DNA of 11,319 bases from the NCBI GenBank assembly GCA_023623095.1, contig JAMNXX010000025.1:1-11319 (forward strand), given 5' to 3'. This document shows, in pieces, positions 6,816-11,319 of the stretch (position 1 is the first letter of the stretch; each line of letters starts with the position of its first letter). Position numbers and translations under genes: made by a program. This stretch comes from Bacillota bacterium. GTDB lineage: Bacteria > Bacillota > Clostridia > Peptostreptococcales > Thermotaleaceae. The notes beneath the pieces were generated by a model. That model was not told where the DNA came from and made no database searches. It was given only the letters and a program-made list of their open reading frames with translations.

Positions 6816-6836
6816 ACAAGAGAGGAGAAATGAAAA

Positions 6837-7466
6837 ATGGAAAACGTGCATGTATTGGATCATCCGCTTATACAACACAAATTAACATTGATCAGAGACA
6901 AAAATACAGGAGCAAAAGATTTCCGCGAAGTCGTTAAGGAATTGTCTATGCTGATGGCCTATGAAGTTACACGGCATTTGCCTTTAGAAGAAGTAGAAAT
7001 TGAAACTCCCATGGGTCGCACCAAGGCGAAAGCATTATCAGGAAGAAAATTAGGCATTGTCCCGATTTTGAGAGCAGGTTTAGGAATGGTCGATGGAATG
7101 TTAAACCTGGTACCTGCTGCCAAAGTAGGGCATATTGGATTGTACCGGGATCCGAAAACACTACAGCCTGTAGAATACTACTGCAAGCTTCCGGCTGATG
7201 TACAAGAGAGGGAACTGATCGTAGTCGATCCGATGCTGGCTACAGGCGGTTCTGCAAAAGCTGCTATCCAATTTATCAAGGACAAAGGAGCTACTAACAT
7301 CAAGTTGGTCTGCTTGATCGCTGCACCGGAAGGGATCCAAGCAATTCGTGAAGCCCATCCGGATGTAGAAATTTATGTAGCAGCAGTTGATGAAAGATTA
7401 GATGAAAATGCCTATATCGTTCCGGGATTGGGAGATGCCGGTGATCGATTGTTTGGCACAAAATAA
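6837..7466 (+). CDS. upp: Uracil phosphoribosyltransferase
   Basis: The enzyme converts uracil and PRPP to UMP and pyrophosphate, the pyrimidine salvage route. The 209-residue length is the usual one. The PRPP-binding loop [11 protein letters not shown] is at 130-140. The core stretch [17 protein letters not shown] (73-89) and the uracil-binding C-terminus [17 protein letters not shown] are both present. AGAGGAG (6821-6827) lies nine bases ahead of the ATG. A second ATG at 6830 is out of frame. The gene is probably read from the rpiB promoter through the intervening hairpin, since no convincing promoter was seen between the two. Confidence 0.97.
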   Translation: MENVHVLDHPLIQHKLTLIRDKNTGAKDFREVVKELSMLMAYEVTRHLPLEEVEIETPMGRTKAKALSGRKLGIVPILRAGLGMVDGMLNLVPAAKVGHIGLYRDPKTLQPVEYYCKLPADVQERELIVVDPMLATGGSAKAAIQFIKDKGATNIKLVCLIAAPEGIQAIREAHPDVEIYVAAVDERLDENAYIVPGLGDAGDRLFGTK

Positions 7467-7576
7467 ATATTAATGGCTTTGAGAAAAATCCATCAGATGA
7501 TATCGCGATTTGGTATCCTTGCTGTACGTGTACGGATTCATATGTGGATTTATGTATAAAGAAAGAGAAAATGGAT

Positions 7577-7616
7577 AAAAGAATAGAGAGTAGGGAGCGA
7601 AATCTATTCTTTTTTT
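7577..7616 (+). terminator. AT-rich rho-independent terminator after upp
   Basis: An 11-bp stem, AAAAGAATAGA (7577-7587) and TCTATTCTTTT (7603-7613), encloses a 15-base loop and ends in seven T residues (7610-7616). The stem is AT-rich, so termination may be incomplete. That would allow read-through into comEB, which has no clear promoter of its own. The 110 bases between upp and this stem contain nothing I can name. Confidence 0.7.
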
Positions 7617-7679
7617 CATCGAAGACGCTTTTTCGTCGGAAGATCGGCAGAGCCGAAGGAAATAAAGGGGGAGAAGAAG

Positions 7680-8117
7680 GTGCGCCCGAGTTGGGATGAA
7701 TATTTTATGCAAATGGCTGAAATTGCAAAAACCCGTTCCACCTGTTGCCGCAGAAAAGTGGGGGCAGTGATTGTAAAAAATAAACGGATCCTGGCAACGG
7801 GATATAATGGGGCACCTAGTGGAACAGCGCATTGTTTGGATATTGGCTGCCTTCGCGAAGAATTAGAAATCCCTTCCGGGTATCGGCACGAATTGTGCAG
7901 AGGGCTTCATGCAGAACAAAATGCGATGATCCAGGCAGCTTATCATGGAGTGGCAATTGCAGGATCGGTACTGTATGTGACGCTGCAACCTTGTGTCCTA
8001 TGTGCCAAAATGGCCATCAATGCCGGCATTAAAAAAATCGTTTTCAAAGGAAATTATTCGGATGATCTGTCTCTGGAAATTTTGAAAGAAGCCGGCGTAG
8101 AATTAATACAAATTTGA
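7680..8117 (+). CDS. comEB: Deoxycytidylate (dCMP) deaminase family protein
   Basis: The predicted reaction is dCMP to dUMP, which feeds thymidylate synthesis. The 145-residue protein has the zinc signature of the cytidine/deoxycytidylate deaminase fold: HAE at 77-79, with the proton-shuttling glutamate, and PCVLC at 104-108. The family stretches RRKVGAVIV and GYNGAPSG lie upstream. Further cysteines and a histidine (HCLDIGC, HELC) match the extra metal-binding region of ComEB-type enzymes. The start is GTG at 7680, with GGGGGAG (7667-7673) six bases upstream. The leader contains two small hairpins (7624-7637 and 7644-7656). The name ComEB comes from B. subtilis, where the gene lies in a competence operon; here the setting is metabolic and no DNA-uptake genes are nearby. 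Confidence 0.93.
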   Translation: MRPSWDEYFMQMAEIAKTRSTCCRRKVGAVIVKNKRILATGYNGAPSGTAHCLDIGCLREELEIPSGYRHELCRGLHAEQNAMIQAAYHGVAIAGSVLYVTLQPCVLCAKMAINAGIKKIVFKGNYSDDLSLEILKEAGVELIQI

Positions 8118-8135
8118 GACAATTCTTTGGAAATA

Positions 8136-8164
8136 TTGATCTTGATATGATTTTCATGTAAAAT
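8136..8164 (+). promoter_or_regulatory. Sigma-A-type promoter for the tagO-like gene
   Basis: TTGATC (8136-8141) and TAAAAT (8159-8164) are separated by 17 bases. The start of transcription would be near 8172, about 60 bases before the gene. A short AAGAT-AGAGA-ATCTT stem followed by T residues (about 8185-8206) lies in the leader and is too weak to call a terminator. Confidence 0.7.
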
Positions 8165-8230
8165 GGAATCGTGGTATCATTCATAAGATAGAGAATCTTT
8201 TTTTACAAATGAAAACGGGGAGTGTTGGAT

Positions 8231-9277
8231 GTGTCCAAATATTTGTTGGCCTTTTTGTTAGCGGCAGTGGTTTCATGCGTGATGACGCCGGTAGCAAAAA
8301 GGATAGCCTGTAAGCTGGGCGCTATCGATGTGCCCAAGGATGAGAGAAGGGTACATAAGATTCCGATTCCCCGAATGGGTGGCTTAGCCATTTATCTGGG
8401 ATTTGTTGTGAGCGTTCTTGTATCATTGCCCGTGGACAAAAAAATATTGGGAATGCTTATCGGCGCAACGCTCATTGTGCTGATGGGGATCATTGACGAT
8501 ATTCGACCTCTGCCTGCAAAAGTGAAATTGTTGGGGCAGATATTCTGTGCTTCTATTTTGGTCTACTGCGGGCTGCGGATCGATATGGTGAATATTCCGT
8601 TTACCGGAAAGGCGATCTATTTTAATTTTGCTTATTTGAGCATACCGGTTACGATATTTTGGATCGTTGGAATTACCAATACGCTGAATTTGATCGACGG
8701 ATTGGATGGACTTGCCGCCGGGGTGGCGACCATCGCAGCGTTTTCCCTTTCTTATGTGGCATATGTCAACGAACAATATGGAGCAGCGCTGATGACATTG
8801 GCCATTGCAGGGAGTGCGGTGGGATTTTTACCGTATAATTTCAATCCGGCGAAGATATTTATGGGAGATACCGGCTCATTGTTTTTAGGATATATGCTTG
8901 CTGCGATTTCGATAGATGGGGCAGTAAAAGGAGCGGCTGCTCTGGCGATTGTCGTTCCGGTGCTTGCATTGGGACTGCCTATATTTGATACGACATTTGC
9001 GATCGTTCGGAGAGCATGGAATGGAAAGCCGATCATGGAGCCGGACAAAGGTCATCTTCACCATCGCTTGCTTTCGCGAGGGATCGGACAGAAAAAAACC
9101 GTTTTGATTTTATATATTATTAGTGCTGCTTTAGGCGTGAGCGCTGTGCTGATCAGTGAGGACAAGGTTTTGGATTCGTTTCTTGTTCTTCTTCTCGTCA
9201 GCTTGCTGATGATGTATATCCATATGAAATGGCCGGTGCTGCAGAGAGACAGAGAAGGCCACGGTCACAAAGAATAA
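8231..9277 (+). CDS. tagO: Undecaprenyl-phosphate GlcNAc-1-phosphate transferase, TagO/WecA type
   Basis: This integral membrane enzyme of the MraY/WecA/TagO family is predicted to transfer GlcNAc-1-phosphate from UDP-GlcNAc to undecaprenyl phosphate, starting teichoic acid or related envelope polymers. With the start used here (348 residues), visible motifs are DVPKDERRVHKIPIPRMGG near the N-terminus, the Mg-binding DD (89-90), NLIDGLDGLAAG (153-164), FMGDTGSLFLG and HLHHRL (275-280). The HxHH form fits GlcNAc transferases better than MraY. About ten hydrophobic segments alternate with these loops. GTG 8231 is preferred because GGGGAG (8217-8222) is eight bases away; GTG 8222 overlaps that site but stays possible. 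wecB downstream supplies the next sugar nucleotide. Confidence 0.92.
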   Translation: MSKYLLAFLLAAVVSCVMTPVAKRIACKLGAIDVPKDERRVHKIPIPRMGGLAIYLGFVVSVLVSLPVDKKILGMLIGATLIVLMGIIDDIRPLPAKVKLLGQIFCASILVYCGLRIDMVNIPFTGKAIYFNFAYLSIPVTIFWIVGITNTLNLIDGLDGLAAGVATIAAFSLSYVAYVNEQYGAALMTLAIAGSAVGFLPYNFNPAKIFMGDTGSLFLGYMLAAISIDGAVKGAAALAIVVPVLALGLPIFDTTFAIVRRAWNGKPIMEPDKGHLHHRLLSRGIGQKKTVLILYIISAALGVSAVLISEDKVLDSFLVLLLVSLLMMYIHMKWPVLQRDREGHGHKE

Positions 9278-9280
9278 CCC

Positions 9281-9307
9281 AAGCCAGGAGGACATCCTGG
9301 TTTTTTT
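9281..9307 (+). terminator. Rho-independent terminator of the tagO-like gene
   Basis: The stem CCAGGA (9284-9289) and TCCTGG (9295-9300) extends by AAG against TTT on the outside, around a 5-base loop, and leads into seven T residues (9301-9307). It starts three bases after the stop codon. Confidence 0.9.
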
Positions 9308-9356
9308 GATAAGAAAATAATGCACGGACAGTCAAAGACTGCCTAGTCTTGCTGAC

Positions 9357-9476
9357 CAATTGTAGGGGCAACCTAAAAATATCATTTGTAGGGGCGACCT
9401 GTGTTTTAAAAACAACCGTAGGGGCGAGCTTTGCTCGCCCGAAGATAAGGAACGGGCGGTCAAAGCCCGCCCCTAT
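9357..9476 (+). repeat. GTAGGGGCGA repeat array with the best-preserved paired-hairpin element
   Basis: Units start at about 9357, 9383 and 9413 (26 and 30 bases apart), each with TGTAGGGGCRACCT or CGTAGGGGCGAGCT. The third opens a 59-bp element (9418-9476). Hairpin 1 is GGGCGAGC (9422-9429), loop TTT, GCTCGCCC (9433-9440). Hairpin 2 is GGGCGG (9454-9459) and CCGCCC (9467-9472). The ends GTAGGGGCGAGC and GCCCGCCCCTAT are near-inverted repeats, so the whole element could fold as one long stem with two arms. The layout is the same as at 6215-6269. No transposase gene is nearby. Confidence 0.82.
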
Positions 9477-9481
9477 TGACA

Positions 9482-9664
9482 ATGAATTTGAAAAAACGGA
9501 TCTTGCAGAGTTTAGAAATTTTTCAGAGGCTTTTCTTAGCGAATCTTTTATCAGTCACATCTGCTACTTTCGATGAATCCTTGAAGCAGATTATGCAGTT
9601 TCTAATGACGAGCGGACAGGGGCATTTGTTTCTACCGAGGTTCTTAGGGAAAGAACATCCATAA
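9482..9664 (+). CDS. Doubtful small ORF upstream of wecB
   Basis: A 60-residue open frame starts MNLKKRILQSLEIFQRLFLA and ends 18 bases before the wecB start. I recognise no family. It has no Shine-Dalgarno site and begins at the edge of the repeat element, so it may be chance or the remnant of a longer gene. The rest of this roughly 200-base stretch contains no convincing promoter, although TTGACA occurs at 9476-9481 without a matching -10 box. Confidence 0.15.
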   Translation: MNLKKRILQSLEIFQRLFLANLLSVTSATFDESLKQIMQFLMTSGQGHLFLPRFLGKEHP

Positions 9665-9682
9665 TGAGGAAGGAGACAAAAG

Positions 9683-10795
9683 ATGAAGAGGAAAATTTTA
9701 TTCATATTCGGGACGCGGCCGGAAGCGATCAAAATGGCTCCGGTTGTGAAAGCACTTCAGCGGGATGATGAGATGGAACCGGTTGTGTGTGTGACGGCAC
9801 AGCATCGTGAGATGCTCGATCAAGTGCTGAACTTGTTTCAAATCGTTCCCGAATATGATTTAAATATCATGAAGCCGGGGCAGACGTTAAGCCAGATCAC
9901 GGCGAAAGCGATTATGGGATTGGAAGAAGTGATCAAGGAAGTACAGCCTGAATGGGTGTTGGTTCATGGGGATACGACGACAACATTTGTAGGGGCGCTG
10001 GCAGCGTTTTACCAGCAGGTAAAAGTAGGGCATGTAGAGGCCGGACTGCGAAGCGGTAATATCTATTCTCCCTATCCGGAGGAAATGAACCGGATCCTGA
10101 CGAGCCGGATTGCTCACATTCATTTTGCTCCCACCGAGGGAAACCGCCGCAATCTGTTGCAAGAAGGCATCGATCAAAATAAAATATTTATTACGGGAAA
10201 TACAGTTATCGATGCTTTGCTTCAAGTGGTGCGGGCTGATTATCGTTTTGAAGAAGGCATTTTGAATCATATCGATTATACAAACAAAAAGGTGATTTTG
10301 CTTACGGCGCATCGGAGAGAAAACTGGGGCAGGCCGATGGAAAATATTTTTGAGGCTGTCCGTGAGATCGTCTGCAGCTATCCGGATACGGAGTTGATCT
10401 TTCCCGTTCATTTGAATCCTAAAGTTCAGGATTTGGCGCACCGGATTTTAGGCGAGCATGAAAGGATTCATTTGATTCAGCCTTTGGATTATGAGCCTTT
10501 TGCCAATTTGATGGCGAAAGCATATTTGATCCTTACGGACTCCGGCGGGATTCAAGAAGAAGCGCCTGCTTTGGGTAAGCCTGTTTTGGTGCTGCGGACG
10601 GAAACAGAACGGCCGGAAGCCGTACAGGCAGGAACAGTAAAAATGGCAGGAATCGAAAAAGAACGGATCATCGCTTTGACAAAGGAATTGCTTCAAGATC
10701 ATGCAAAATATAAAGAGATGGCAAATGCAGTCAATCCTTATGGAGATGGAAAGGCCGCGCAGCGGATCCTCCACATAATGAGACAAATGAAATAG
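9683..10795 (+). CDS. wecB: UDP-N-acetylglucosamine 2-epimerase (non-hydrolysing)
   Basis: The enzyme interconverts UDP-GlcNAc and UDP-ManNAc in the cytoplasm; ManNAc is used in teichoic acid linkage units and other surface polymers. The Bacillus counterpart is called mnaA. The 370-residue protein has the GT-B-like two-domain fold signature. Motifs are FGTRPEAIKMAPV (9-21), TAQHREMLDQVL (38-49), HGDTTTTF (95-102), GHVEAGLRSGNIYSPYPEEMNR (116-137), LTAHRRENWG (207-216) and, near the C-terminus, DSGGIQEEAPALGKPVL then RTETERPEA. The acidic and histidine residues of the active site (D97, E119, E133, H210) are present. AGGAAGGAG (9667-9675) is seven bases before the ATG. It follows the tagO-like gene but is separated from it by a terminator and a repeat array, so it probably has its own, unidentified, promoter. 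Confidence 0.95.
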   Translation: MKRKILFIFGTRPEAIKMAPVVKALQRDDEMEPVVCVTAQHREMLDQVLNLFQIVPEYDLNIMKPGQTLSQITAKAIMGLEEVIKEVQPEWVLVHGDTTTTFVGALAAFYQQVKVGHVEAGLRSGNIYSPYPEEMNRILTSRIAHIHFAPTEGNRRNLLQEGIDQNKIFITGNTVIDALLQVVRADYRFEEGILNHIDYTNKKVILLTAHRRENWGRPMENIFEAVREIVCSYPDTELIFPVHLNPKVQDLAHRILGEHERIHLIQPLDYEPFANLMAKAYLILTDSGGIQEEAPALGKPVLVLRTETERPEAVQAGTVKMAGIEKERIIALTKELLQDHAKYKEMANAVNPYGDGKAAQRILHIMRQMK

Positions 10796-10824
10796 TAGGG
10801 GTGGGTGATCGAAAACCCGCCCCA
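10796..10824 (+). repeat. Repeat-family remnant forming a hairpin right after wecB
   Basis: Starting one base after the wecB stop, GGGGTGGGT (10798-10806) pairs with ACCCGCCCC (10815-10823) with one G-U pair and an 8-base loop. The sequence TAGGGGTGGG resembles the family core TAGGGGCGGG. No T run follows, so it is unlikely to be an efficient intrinsic terminator but could protect the 3' end of the wecB mRNA. Confidence 0.5.
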
Positions 10825-10872
10825 CAAGTGTTCTTAGGAAATATAATTAGTCCGGAAACAGCAGCGATAGAC

Positions 10873-10943
10873 CCATTTTTTGTTTTTGAGTCAAAATATT
10901 AACAAAAATGGAAAGAAGCGTATCAAATACGCAAAAACCATTT
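10873..10943 (+). other. Overlapping, competing inverted repeats between wecB and the ATP synthase promoter
   Basis: The segment AAAAATGG (10904-10911) can pair upstream, as part of AACAAAAATGG, with CCATTTTTTGTT (10873-10884; one bulged T). It can also pair downstream, as AAATGG, with CCATTT (10938-10943). The second structure encloses a clean inner stem GCGTA (10918-10922) and TACGC (10928-10932). The two foldings exclude each other. The region lies upstream of the promoter at 10955, so it would belong to the wecB 3' end and may act as its terminator. Coding potential is absent. Confidence 0.4.
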
Positions 10944-10954
10944 AAAATTTTTAC

Positions 10955-10983
10955 TTGAAGTAAAAGAACAAAAAGAGTAAAAT
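10955..10983 (+). promoter_or_regulatory. Sigma-A-type promoter, probably of the ATP synthase operon
   Basis: TTGAAG (10955-10960) and TAAAAT (10978-10983) are separated by 17 bases of A-rich sequence. Transcription would begin near 10990, giving a leader of about 220 bases before the atpZ-like gene. Confidence 0.65.
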
Positions 10984-11121
10984 ATACATAATATCTTTTT
11001 GCCTTATGTTTAGAATACGGAAAAAATATACAAGATTTCGATTATGTAAAATAAGCATTAAAGGCGTAAGAATCAAAAAATTCAGAACATATTGTTAAAA
11101 TAAAGACAGAGATTGGTTGCG

Positions 11122-11196
11122 ATGATTTGTAAATGCAGGAGGGGCAGAATAAAAGGATTTCAATATTCAAAAATGGGTTTACGCCCAAAATCCTGA
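11122..11196 (+). CDS. Possible leader peptide ahead of atpZ (doubtful)
   Basis: ATG 11122 opens a 24-residue frame starting MICKCRRGRI, rich in lysine and arginine. Its TGA (11194-11196) touches the Shine-Dalgarno site AAAGGAG of the next gene, an arrangement that would allow translational coupling. There is no good ribosome binding site before the ATG. The stretch TGCAGGAGGGGCAG inside it resembles a decayed unit of the intergenic repeat family. It may therefore be an accident. Confidence 0.15.
   Translation: MICKCRRGRIKGFQYSKMGLRPKS
11154..11194 (+). promoter_or_regulatory. Leader hairpin just upstream of the atpZ ribosome binding site
   Basis: AGGATTT (11154-11160) pairs with AAATCCT (11188-11194). 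Within the loop TGGG (11174-11177) and CCCA (11184-11187) form a second stem that stacks directly on the outer 3' arm. The structure ends one base before the AAAGGAG ribosome binding site and so could modulate translation of the first gene of the operon. Confidence 0.4.
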
Positions 11197-11211
11197 AAGG
11201 AGCAGATCACC

Positions 11212-11319
11212 GTGAAAAATGATAAAGTTAAGATTCTGCAGAACCTCTCCTTATTAAGCTATATTGGAATCATGATGCTCGTTCCGATTCTCGTAGCTGT
11301 CTACCTGGGAAACTTCCTA
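11212..11319 (+). CDS. atpZ: AtpZ/AtpI-family protein, N-terminal part (cut by window end)
   Basis: Only 36 codons are present: GTG at 11212, then KNDKVKILQNLSLLSYIGIM and a hydrophobic helix ending LVPILVAVYLGNFL at the window edge. A short charged N-terminus followed by LSLLSxIGI and a VPILxxxxLGNFL helix is typical of the small two-helix membrane proteins encoded at the head of F0F1 ATP synthase operons, which are linked to assembly or Mg/Ca transport. Position after tagO and wecB agrees with clostridial gene order. AAAGGAG (11196-11202) is nine bases before the GTG start. Because the C-terminal half is missing, AtpZ and AtpI cannot be told apart. Confidence 0.65.
   Translation, partial: MKNDKVKILQNLSLLSYIGIMMLVPILVAVYLGNFL

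Noticed and set aside
8185..8206. Terminator between comEB and the tagO-like gene
   Set aside because: The stem is only 5 AT-rich base pairs and lies downstream of the gene's own promoter; the T run alone is not enough.
9476..9481. TTGACA at the end of the repeat element as a wecB promoter
   Set aside because: No acceptable -10 box is found 16-18 bases downstream.
9349..9576. Open frame of 75 codons across the repeat array before wecB
   Set aside because: Repeat-encoded (CVLKTTVGASFARP), no ribosome binding site; an annotation artefact.

Overview
The window looks like part of the conserved backbone of a low-GC Gram-positive genome, most likely a member of the Clostridia. All recognisable genes lie on the + strand. 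The order rpmE, yqhQ (DUF1385), prmC, prfA, tsaC (Sua5), ywlE, rpiB, upp, comEB, tagO/wecA, wecB, then the N-terminus of an AtpZ/AtpI-type protein is the block that usually precedes the F0F1 ATP synthase operon in Firmicutes. Ribosome binding sites are strong GGAGG-type, several genes start with TTG or GTG, promoters are sigma-A-like with 17-base spacers, and terminators are simple hairpins with T runs. The genus cannot be told from the sequence alone.

Layout. 1-350: intergenic DNA packed with decayed short repeats. 360-620: rpmE and its terminator. 836-2766: yqhQ and prmC, overlapping by 10 bases. 2767-3051: spacer with a decayed duplicate of the prmC 3' end and the prfA promoter. 3052-4196: prfA and a strong terminator. 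4328-5936: a promoter element, then tsaC and ywlE overlapping by 4 bases. 5937-6325: a promoter followed by a repeat array inside the presumed rpiB leader. 6326-7616: rpiB, a hairpin, upp and a terminator. 7680-8117: comEB. 8136-9307: promoter, tagO-like gene, terminator. 9308-9682: a second well-preserved repeat array and about 200 bases without a confident gene. 9683-10795: wecB. 10796-11211: a repeat remnant, nested inverted repeats, a promoter and a leader of about 220 bases. 11212 to the end: the start of an atpZ-like gene, cut by the window.

How the genes work together. The first part serves translation: L31, the release factor RF1, the PrmC methylase that modifies the GGQ glutamine of RF1, and the Sua5 enzyme for t6A in tRNA. 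YwlE is a small phosphatase of the arginine-phosphatase type. rpiB, upp and comEB belong to pentose phosphate and pyrimidine salvage metabolism. The TagO/WecA-like and WecB proteins supply undecaprenyl-PP-GlcNAc and UDP-ManNAc for cell-envelope polymers. The last gene leads into the ATP synthase operon.

No new multi-gene system is visible; the genes are ordinary housekeeping genes. The unexplained part is between the genes. A family of short repeats built on GTAGGGGCGA, some ending in a paired-hairpin element, recurs in at least four spacers, always in the same orientation as the genes. Other points worth a second look are the duplicated prmC tail, a hairpin ahead of upp, and competing inverted repeats and a long leader ahead of the ATP synthase genes.
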